From Acidobacteriota bacterium (GTDB taxonomy: Bacteria > Acidobacteriota > Polarisedimenticolia > J045): a stretch of 7,016 nt of DNA. The stretch lies in assembly GCA_027001345.1 (NCBI GenBank), contig JALTMS010000162.1, positions 1-7,016 of the forward strand, in the 5' to 3' direction. How positions within the stretch are numbered: position 1 is the first letter of the stretch; each line of letters opens with the position of its first letter. The translations under genes and the position numbers were made by a program. The notes under the pieces are model-generated. The model searched no databases. It worked only from the letters and a program-made list of their open reading frames with translations, and had not been told where the DNA came from. Shown here one piece after another: positions 1 through 5,272 of the stretch.

Positions 1-277
1 GGAGGGAGGGTTTGCGGCTCTCCTCACATGTTCATGGGTTCAGCCGCCAGGATCATGGCGTCCAGCTAGGTCATCGGCAGCGCCCTGGCAGTTGATCGGT
101 GCGGACTCGAGGTTGTCGAAACGAGCACGCGGCGAGAGATCGAGGGGGGGCAGATGGGAGGCGGGCCACCGCCCTGCGCGGATTCCGGCCCGACAGCTCG
201 AGGATCGGAATCTACGCAAAGCACTGATCTGGCAGCAGCTACCTCTTCTTCGCCGAAGCGCTCACGGATGATCTGGG
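1..277. other. No convincing gene; region downstream of the TPR-zincin gene
   Basis: No reading frame here has both a plausible start with ribosome binding site and a recognisable product. The plus-strand frame opening at the ATG at 154 runs through low-complexity Pro/Arg/Ser-rich translation and into the antisense of the TPR-zincin gene, so I treat it as chance. A run of seven G lies at 144-150 and a 7-bp inverted repeat at 181-212. On the minus strand this is the 3' flank of the TPR-zincin gene. No T-tract terminator is seen. Confidence 0.6.
181..212. repeat. 7-bp perfect inverted repeat (possible 3'-end hairpin)
   Basis: GATTCCG at 181-187 is the exact reverse complement of CGGAATC at 206-212, leaving an 18-nt loop. 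A G-T pair is possible at each end of the stem, and GCG/CGC could add pairs outside it across a two-base bulge. It lies about 66 nt beyond the stop of the minus-strand TPR-zincin gene, so it could protect or define that transcript's 3' end. There is no T-run on either side, so it is not a typical intrinsic terminator. A 7-bp repeat may also be chance. Confidence 0.3.
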
Positions 278-1093
278 TCAGGCCAGACCCCTGTCGGCCA
301 GTTCCTCCTCGTCGAAACCGAGGAAGTGCCCGATCTCGTGGAGCAGGGTCAGGCGAATCTCTTGCAGCAGGGTCTCGCGATCACCGCAAAAGCGTTCGAG
401 ATTGCGCTGGTAGATGAAGATCGTCGCCGGGACCTCGGGCAGATCCTCCTGGCCACGCTCGGCAAGGGGCACGCCGACGAACAGGCCGTAGAGGCAGGGA
501 TCGAGGGGAGGGTCGTAGGCCCGCAGATCGTCCTCTCGTGGCAGATCCTCGACCAGGATCGAGATGTTGACCATCTGCGCGCGCAGCTCGTCGGGCAGCT
601 CCTCGAGAGCCGATGCGACCGCCGTGGCGAACTCCTCCCGGCTGATTCTCACCGGGCAGGGATAGGCATCGGGATCGATCTCGTGGGCCACGCGGAAGTA
701 GCGCTCGGAGAGTTCGAACTGCCCCCGGCGCTCGAGACACAGCGCCATCCAGTAGGAGGCCTGGGGGTCGTGGGGCTCGAGTTCCAGTGCCTGGGAAAGC
801 GCCGCCTCGGCTGCCGAGAATTCACATAGCTCGAACAGGCAGAGCCCCAGGTCCGCCAGAGCCGCCAGGTCCTCCGGCTCCTCGGCAAGCATCTCTGCCA
901 GGCAACCAGCCGCCTCGTCATACCGCGCCTGTTCGATCAGGGCCGAAGAAAGCGCCCCCCGCGCCTCGTGGGAATCAGGGCGCAGCATCAGCGCCCGGCG
1001 AGCCTGGGCCTCAGCCTCGCCGAAGTCTTGCTGCTCGAGGGCTCCGTTGGCTCGCCGGAGGAGTTCGTCGTGATGGCGCCGCGGTCGCTGCAT
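278..1093 (-). CDS. TPR-repeat protein with C-terminal zincin-like metallopeptidase domain (PF06262-like)
   Basis: A 271-residue protein. Residues 8-143 form four back-to-back 34-residue tetratricopeptide repeats (8-41, 42-75, 76-109, 110-143), each with the small/large residue pattern and an ending such as RPDS, EPED, EPHD or DPDA. Residues ~148-271 match the small zincin-like family (Zincin_1, formerly DUF1025). They carry an acidic central strand, a YGLFVGVPLAER segment, a strand ending IFIYQRNLERF, and HEIGH at 252-256 followed by FLGFDEEEL. The two His and the Glu of HExxH are present; a third metal ligand could be D261 or E262. TPRs usually bind protein partners, so they may present substrates to the domain. 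Members are poorly characterised and proteolysis is unproven. No signal peptide or membrane segment is seen, so a cytoplasmic location is likely. The ATG at 1093 is chosen because the TPR array begins directly after it; further upstream the frame translates as non-repeat sequence and runs into the divergent gene. The Shine-Dalgarno is weak (CAGGG about 11 nt upstream). Confidence 0.85.
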   Translation of the reverse strand: MQRPRRHHDELLRRANGALEQQDFGEAEAQARRALMLRPDSHEARGALSSALIEQARYDEAAGCLAEMLAEEPEDLAALADLGLCLFELCEFSAAEAALSQALELEPHDPQASYWMALCLERRGQFELSERYFRVAHEIDPDAYPCPVRISREEFATAVASALEELPDELRAQMVNISILVEDLPREDDLRAYDPPLDPCLYGLFVGVPLAERGQEDLPEVPATIFIYQRNLERFCGDRETLLQEIRLTLLHEIGHFLGFDEEELADRGLA

Positions 1094-1104
1094 GGAGAGC
1101 GCAC

Positions 1105-1117
1105 CCTGAACATCAGG
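1105..1117. repeat. Small palindrome in the TPR-zincin leader
   Basis: CCTGA at 1105-1109 and TCAGG at 1113-1117 form a perfect 5-bp inverted repeat around a 3-nt centre, 12 to 24 nt upstream of the minus-strand start at 1093. This is where the ribosome would bind, so it could be a small hairpin limiting translation or a protein-binding half-site pair. At this size it may be chance. Confidence 0.25.
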
Positions 1118-1138
1118 AGGCAAAAGAACCTCACTCGG

Positions 1139-1147
1139 AGAATAGCA
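1139..1147 (-). promoter_or_regulatory. Candidate extended -10 promoter for the TPR-zincin gene
   Basis: Read on the minus strand, this is TGCTATTCT: a TGn extension followed by a hexamer matching TATAAT at four of six positions. Transcription would begin near 1132 and give a leader of about 39 nt before the ATG at 1093. No -35 at good spacing is seen; TTGATG (1166-1171) is 21 bp away, which is too far. It is a candidate only. Confidence 0.25.
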
Positions 1148-1205
1148 AACGCCACACCAACCTTCCATCAAACCGTGTTTTCGGGCAGTGCCGGTCCGGG
1201 AGCAG

Positions 1206-1211
1206 TAGAAT
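1206..1211 (+). promoter_or_regulatory. Candidate -10 element just upstream of the secreted-protein gene (possible leaderless start)
   Basis: TAGAAT matches the -10 consensus at five of six positions and ends 6 nt before the ATG at 1218. Initiation about 7 nt downstream would fall at or beside the start codon, giving a leaderless mRNA. This fits the lack of a well-spaced Shine-Dalgarno: GGGAG at 1198-1202 is 15 nt from the ATG. No convincing -35 is visible, and a single hexamer is weak evidence. Confidence 0.25.
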
Positions 1212-1217
1212 GAGCCC

Positions 1218-2201
1218 ATGACTAGATGGATCTCCTCGGTCGGCCTGTTTCTCTTCCTCGTTCCTCCCGCGCTCGCGGCTCCCCCCGAGCAGCCCCTCGG
1301 AGCTCTGATCGCGCCCGCCTTTCGGGCCCAGCGGCATTTCGAACGGGGCGCTGCCTTTCTCCGCTCCCTGCCCGACGGCACGACGATTCACGTCGAACGC
1401 AACGACGGATCGCAGTTCGAACTGGTCCTGCGAGAAGGTGTGCTTCACACCGAGTTGCCTGCCTGTCGGCTCGAAGAAGACGGCACTCAACTGGTTTCCC
1501 CTTTCGGCTACCGGCTGGGCCTGACGCTCCTCGGCCGCCGGATCGCCGTCAAGATCGTCGCTCCCAGTGGAGCCGAAACCGTCTTTTTCTCCGCCAACAA
1601 GCGGCTGCAAGCCCGAGAAGGCGATGGGCAGACCTGGGCCACGCGCCGCCCCGAGCCGGTGCTCCGTCTGCCCGACGGTACACGTATCGACGTTCTCGAC
1701 TCCTACAGTGCCTGGGAAGTCTACACCTTGGCCGGAGAGCGTTACCGGCTCGAGGTGCAGGGCGACAGTCGCTGGAAGCCCCTGCCGAAAGTCCCCTCTC
1801 CGCCTCTGATTCCCGAGATCTTCACCGTCTACTCCGCCGGTGACGGCGACGACTGGCGGCGTCCCCTCGGCGAGGATCATTCCGTCTTCGCCTGGAACTG
1901 GTATCCCTATGGCCTGGCGATCGACCGGCTGATCGAAGATGTCGGCAAGAAGTCCCGGCGCATGGATCTCGACCTGTATTTCAACGATATCGACCGGGTC
2001 CAGCCGCCGATCGACACCGCGGCCTACCTGCTCGCCCGCCGCCTGGTTCTGGCCGGAGGGGACCGACTGACCTTCACCCTCCCGGGTCAGGAGCCTCGGA
2101 CCGTCTTCCTCTTCCCCGGCCATTTCGAAGCCGACTTCGCTCCGCCTCCGGAAAGCAAGCTGCTCACTCTGCCCGAAATCCCGCTGCGGCAGAAAAACTG
2201 A
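1218..2201 (+). CDS. Secreted protein of unknown function with two LPDGT-type segments
   Basis: A 327-residue protein I do not recognise. It opens with a clear Sec signal peptide: a short charged start (MTRW), a hydrophobic core at about 5-19 rich in Leu, Phe and Val, and an ALA site at 18-20 predicting cleavage near residue 20. No later membrane segment or lipobox is seen, so it should be exported and soluble. The mature part looks mostly beta-strand. Two segments begin LPDGT, at 51 and 151, exactly 100 residues apart, and share the pattern LPDGT-x-I-x-V followed by alternating hydrophobic strands for about 30 residues. This suggests a duplicated beta module. Residues ~200-270 contain aromatic-rich stretches (VFAWNWYPYG near 223-232) and a Asp-rich segment (DLDLYFNDIDR). 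The C-terminus has a FLFPGHFEADF segment at 298-308. It is followed after 22 bp by the S9 peptidase gene, so the two are probably co-transcribed. Roles such as substrate binding, chaperone or envelope factor are open. Being a real gene is well supported; its function is not. Confidence 0.8.
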   Translation: MTRWISSVGLFLFLVPPALAAPPEQPLGALIAPAFRAQRHFERGAAFLRSLPDGTTIHVERNDGSQFELVLREGVLHTELPACRLEEDGTQLVSPFGYRLGLTLLGRRIAVKIVAPSGAETVFFSANKRLQAREGDGQTWATRRPEPVLRLPDGTRIDVLDSYSAWEVYTLAGERYRLEVQGDSRWKPLPKVPSPPLIPEIFTVYSAGDGDDWRRPLGEDHSVFAWNWYPYGLAIDRLIEDVGKKSRRMDLDLYFNDIDRVQPPIDTAAYLLARRLVLAGGDRLTFTLPGQEPRTVFLFPGHFEADFAPPPESKLLTLPEIPLRQKN

Positions 2202-2209
2202 GCTTCTCC

Positions 2210-2214
2210 AGGAG
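2210..2214 (+). promoter_or_regulatory. Shine-Dalgarno for the S9 peptidase gene
   Basis: AGGAG lies in the 22-bp gap after the upstream stop codon, with 9 nt to the ATG at 2224. It supports that start, and the tight gap supports co-transcription with the preceding gene. Confidence 0.75.
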
Positions 2215-2223
2215 ATCCCACCA

Positions 2224-4296
2224 ATGACCTTCCCGCGCTCGAACCACCGCCTGCTGGTGCTGGCGGCCGCAATCCCGCTGGTCTGTTTTTCCCTCGCGGG
2301 CCCAAAACGACCGATGACGCCCGAAGATGTCGCCGGATTGCACTCCGTCACCGCGGCCAGGATCAGCCCCGACGGCAAGTACATCGCGGTGGTCACTTCG
2401 GTTCCGCGCCTGCCCGGCCGGGATGAAGACGGGCGGCCCTTCACACGCCTCGATCTGATCGCCTTCGCAGACGGATCCTCGCGGCCCTTCGTCGTCGGCA
2501 AGCAGGAGATCGCATCCGTCGAGTGGTGCAGCGAGGACGCCCTGTGTTTCCTGGCCAAACGGGGCAGCGATGAACACAAGGCGCTGTACGCCCTGCCCAT
2601 CGATGGTGGCGAGGCGCGGCGCGTGATCGGGCTCGACTCCGACATCGCGGCCTACGCGGTGGCACCCGACGGCAGCGCTCTGGCACTGATCGCCGTCGAA
2701 GCCAGGAGCGACGAACGCGAGCGACTCGAAGACCAGGGCCTGAAGATCGAGATCTTCGAGGAGGACACCCCCGCGCGCCATCTGTATCTGGCCCGGCTGC
2801 CCGAAGGCCTGGCTGGCGCCGCCGGCGAGGCCACACCGATCGAGGGCCTCGACGGCCACCCGTGGTCCGTAGTCTGGTCCCCCGACAGTCGATCGATGGT
2901 GGTGGATGTCTCACCGACACCCCTGATCGACGATCGCTACATGTACCGCCGGTTGCGCGTGATCGATGCAGCCGAAATGAAGGTCCTCGCGCGTATCGAC
3001 AACCCGGGCAAGCTCGGAGCCTTCCGCGTTTCCCCCGATGGCGGCTCGGTGGTGATGATCTCGGCCGCCGACCTGCACGACCCCGGTACGGGACGGCTGA
3101 TGATCGCTCCGCTGAGTGGAGGTGCGCCGCGAGATCTGCTGCCGGGGCTGGAAGGCGACGTGCTGGATTTCCGCTTCTCGCCGAAGACCGGCAAGGTCCT
3201 CTACCTGGCCCACTTCGGCACCACCTCCGCTCTGGGTTCCGTCGCTCTCGAAGGGGGGACGCCCCACGGGCTGCTCAGTGAACCGACCCCGGTCTTTCGA
3301 ACCCTCGACGCCGATCGCAGCGGCGAGCGCCTGGCTCTGGTGGGCGAGTCCCCGACCCATCCCGCCGAAGCCTTCGCCTGGACGCCGGGCACTCCACCGC
3401 GGCGGCTGACCGACAGCAACCCCCAGCTCGACGGCATCGCCCTGGCTCGCCAGGAGATCATCGATTGGCGGGCCGCAGACGGGATGAGAATCGAGGGACT
3501 GCTGATTCATCCTCTCGAGCGGCACGACGATCAGCGCGTTCCGCTGATCGTCGTCGCCCACGGCGGACCGGAATCCCACTGGGTCCACGGCTGGTTGACG
3601 CGCTATTCGAGCCCCGGCCAGGTCGCCGCTGGCCGTGGCTACGCGGTGTTTTATCCCAACTATCGTGGCTCGACCGGAAGGGGCGTGGCCTTCGCCAAGG
3701 CCGATCAGGGCGATGCAGGCGGCAAGGAGTTCGACGACGTCTTGACCGGGATCGATGCCCTGATCGCCCGCGGCCTGGTCGATCCCCGACGCGTCGGCAT
3801 CACCGGCGGCTCCTACGGCGGCTTCTTCACCGCCTGGGCCAGCACCCGGCACAGCGCACGCTTCCGCGCCGGCGTGATGTTCGTCGGCATCTCCAATCAG
3901 CTCTCCAAGGCGGGCACCACGGACATCCCCAAGGAAATGGAACTCGTGCACTGGCGCACCACACCCTACCGAGATCTCGAACTGGCTCTCGACCGCTCAC
4001 CTCTGCTGCACGTCGATCAGGCTCGTACCCCACTGCTGATCCTGGCCGGCAAGAAGGACCGGCGCGTGGACCCGGGGCAGTCCAAGGAACTCTACCGGGC
4101 CCTCAAATACAAGGGTGACGTTCCCGTGCGCCTGGTGTTCTACACCGAGGAAGGTCACGGCAACCGGCGGGCGGCGGCGCGCTACGACTACTCCTTGCGC
4201 ATGATGCGCTGGCTGGACCACTTCCTGCTCGAAGGTGGCAGCGACAAGCCGCCCTACCGGCTGGACTATCCCCTGCTCGAAAAAAGCGTTGAGTGA
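2224..4296 (+). CDS. Secreted S9-family (prolyl oligopeptidase/acylaminoacyl-peptidase type) serine peptidase
   Basis: A 690-residue protein of typical length for the S9 fold, which cleaves short peptides admitted through a beta-propeller. An N-terminal signal peptide (hydrophobic core ~10-24, likely cleavage after SLA at 23-25) puts it outside the cytoplasm, probably in the periplasm. Cys21 does not sit in a proper lipobox. Residues ~40-405 form the propeller, with blade motifs such as ISPDGKYIAVV (47), VAPDG (147), WSPDS (218), VSPDG (269) and FSP (318). Residues ~410-670 form the alpha/beta-hydrolase domain: HGGPE at 446-450 near the oxyanion hole, NYRGSTGRG at 479-487, and the nucleophile elbow GGSYGG with catalytic Ser530. 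The other triad members are probably Asp612 (in KKDRRV) and His645 (in EEGHGNR). The usual HG before the Asp motif is AG here and the usual P after RV is D, variations that leave the triad intact. The segment KAGTTDIPKEME (562-573) resembles one subgroup of bacterial S9 enzymes, from memory. The 3' end overlaps the glucokinase gene on the opposite strand by 31 bp. Substrate specificity cannot be read from the sequence. Confidence 0.93.
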   Translation: MTFPRSNHRLLVLAAAIPLVCFSLAGPKRPMTPEDVAGLHSVTAARISPDGKYIAVVTSVPRLPGRDEDGRPFTRLDLIAFADGSSRPFVVGKQEIASVEWCSEDALCFLAKRGSDEHKALYALPIDGGEARRVIGLDSDIAAYAVAPDGSALALIAVEARSDERERLEDQGLKIEIFEEDTPARHLYLARLPEGLAGAAGEATPIEGLDGHPWSVVWSPDSRSMVVDVSPTPLIDDRYMYRRLRVIDAAEMKVLARIDNPGKLGAFRVSPDGGSVVMISAADLHDPGTGRLMIAPLSGGAPRDLLPGLEGDVLDFRFSPKTGKVLYLAHFGTTSALGSVALEGGTPHGLLSEPTPVFRTLDADRSGERLALVGESPTHPAEAFAWTPGTPPRRLTDSNPQLDGIALARQEIIDWRAADGMRIEGLLIHPLERHDDQRVPLIVVAHGGPESHWVHGWLTRYSSPGQVAAGRGYAVFYPNYRGSTGRGVAFAKADQGDAGGKEFDDVLTGIDALIARGLVDPRRVGITGGSYGGFFTAWASTRHSARFRAGVMFVGISNQLSKAGTTDIPKEMELVHWRTTPYRDLELALDRSPLLHVDQARTPLLILAGKKDRRVDPGQSKELYRALKYKGDVPVRLVFYTEEGHGNRRAAARYDYSLRMMRWLDHFLLEGGSDKPPYRLDYPLLEKSVE
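4266..4296. other. Tail-to-tail overlap of the S9 peptidase and glk genes
   Basis: The plus-strand peptidase stop (TGA, 4294-4296) lies inside the end of glk, and the minus-strand glk stop (TAG, 4268-4266) lies inside the end of the peptidase gene, so 31 bp code on both strands. No T-run hairpin is visible on either side. The two mRNAs should therefore have complementary 3' ends, and termination would have to occur within the opposite gene. Confidence 0.85.
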
Positions 4297-5258
4297 TCGA
4301 TACGCCGGGGCGGCACGCAGGAGGCTCCGCGCAGCCCGAGCCGGTCGTCACGCACCAGGTAGATGGGAATCGCCTCGAGGAGTCGGCGGTAGCGCCCCTT
4401 GGCACAGAAGGCTTCGGCCAGCGCCCGGTCGTCGAGAGCCGAGCCGAGACGTACGAGCAGCCCACCGGCCAGGTAGACCCCGCCCAGGGCGCAGGCAGCC
4501 AGGGCCAGGTTGCCTGCCTGGGCACCGAGCAGGCGGCTGAGCCAGGCCACCGCCCGACGACTGATCACGCAGCGTCCCTCGCGGGCATCTTCGACCATCT
4601 TCGCCACCGCCGCGGAATCGCCCTCCGCCGGAAGCACGCTGGTGCCCTCCTCCGCCGCGATGAAGGCCGCCAGCCGCAGCAGACCCGGCCCCGAGACGAA
4701 ACGCTCCCAACTGACGTGCTCCCACTGACTGCCCGCCTGGCGCCACAGGGCGAGATCACGATCGTCGGAGGGGGCGAAATCGGCGTGGGAACCTTCGGAG
4801 GCCATCGGCCACCAGCCCTCCGGCGTGCGGGCGATCACCGCCTGACCGAGACCGGTGCCCAGTGAGAGCAGCACCCGCGTTCCGACCTCCGCCGTGCCGG
4901 GCTGCAGCACCTCGCACTTTCCCTCGGAGTGGGCGGCATCGAGACCCCACGCTGCGGCCTCCACGTCGTTGAGCAGGGCGACCGGGCAACCGAGCCGCTG
5001 CACCAGGCGCCTCCGATCGACAACCCAGGGCAGATTGGTCGTCCGCACCAGGCCTCCACTCACCGGACCCGGCACGCCGATCACCGCCTCGGTCAACCCG
5101 GTGCCGTGTCGCCGGAGATAGCGATCGAGCAGGGGCTCGAAGGAGGATGCGTCGCTGGAGGCGAAGACCTCGACGGCAACCAGTTCGGAGGGTTCACCGC
5201 CGGGCTGCGCCAGAGCCAGACGGGTGTGGGTCCCGCCGATATCCGCCACCAGACGCAT
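4266..5258 (-). CDS. glk: Glucokinase (Glk family, PF02685 type)
   Basis: A 330-residue cytoplasmic kinase that phosphorylates glucose to glucose-6-phosphate with ATP at the entry to glycolysis. The family signature is complete: phosphate-1 loop DIGGTHTR (6-13), TNLPW (74-78), catalytic Asp98 in LLNDVEA, phosphate-2 loop LGTGLGQ (133-139), sugar-binding Glu155 and His158 in SEGSHADFAP, Glu185 in ERFVSGPGL, adenosine motif GGVYLAGG (259-266) and KGRYRRLLEAIPIYLV near the end (287-302). The phosphate-2 loop has SLGTGLG where many relatives have GPGTGLG. This is the Glk family rather than the ROK type: it lacks the ROK CxCGxxGC zinc motif. About 18 residues (313-330) follow the usual family end, and the last nine plus the stop lie in the overlap with the convergent peptidase gene. 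The ATG at 5258 is chosen; a TTG immediately before it (5261) would add one Met. GAGGAA at 5267-5272 serves either. The ATG overlaps the stop of the upstream ClC gene by one base, so translation is probably coupled. Confidence 0.93.
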   Translation of the reverse strand: MRLVADIGGTHTRLALAQPGGEPSELVAVEVFASSDASSFEPLLDRYLRRHGTGLTEAVIGVPGPVSGGLVRTTNLPWVVDRRRLVQRLGCPVALLNDVEAAAWGLDAAHSEGKCEVLQPGTAEVGTRVLLSLGTGLGQAVIARTPEGWWPMASEGSHADFAPSDDRDLALWRQAGSQWEHVSWERFVSGPGLLRLAAFIAAEEGTSVLPAEGDSAAVAKMVEDAREGRCVISRRAVAWLSRLLGAQAGNLALAACALGGVYLAGGLLVRLGSALDDRALAEAFCAKGRYRRLLEAIPIYLVRDDRLGLRGASCVPPRRIDHSTLFSSRG

Positions 5259-5272
5259 CAAAGCGCTTCCTC
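5258..5272 (-). promoter_or_regulatory. Translational-coupling junction ClC-glk (SD plus TGATG)
   Basis: On the minus strand the ClC stop TGA (5260-5258) shares its last base with the glk ATG (5258-5256), giving TGATG. AGGA at 5271-5268 lies 9 nt before this ATG and 6 nt before the alternative TTG, inside the end of the ClC coding sequence. This layout is typical of termination-reinitiation. Confidence 0.7.

Noticed and set aside
28..69. Short plus-strand frame starting ATG at 28 (13 codons) and a short minus-strand frame in the same place
   Set aside because: Both are too short, lack an SD and have no recognisable features.
240..265. Terminator-like CTTCG/CGAAG repeat after the TPR-zincin stop
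   Set aside because: The arms are separated by only one base, which leaves no room for a loop, and there is no T-run after it.
326..829. 167-codon plus-strand frame
   Set aside because: It is antisense to the TPR-zincin gene, whose TPR and HEIGH motifs establish the coding strand.
1094..1381. N-terminal extension of the TPR-zincin frame up to an ATG at 1381
   Set aside because: It would overlap the secreted-protein gene head-on, and the added 96 residues are Arg/Gly/Ala-rich with no TPR pattern. The repeat array begins immediately after the ATG at 1093.
2281..2290. Lipoprotein lipobox around Cys21 of the S9 peptidase
   Set aside because: The residues before Cys are P-L-V, not the Leu-x-small residue pattern required, and a normal Sec cleavage site follows at SLA.
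1131..2645. 504-codon open frame on the minus strand
   Set aside because: It lies antisense to two well-supported plus-strand genes. Its translation has no recognisable domain, and long antisense frames are expected in GC-rich coding DNA.
2911..3951. 346-codon open frame on the minus strand
   Set aside because: It is wholly antisense to the S9 peptidase gene, with no start signal and a composition typical of antisense frames.
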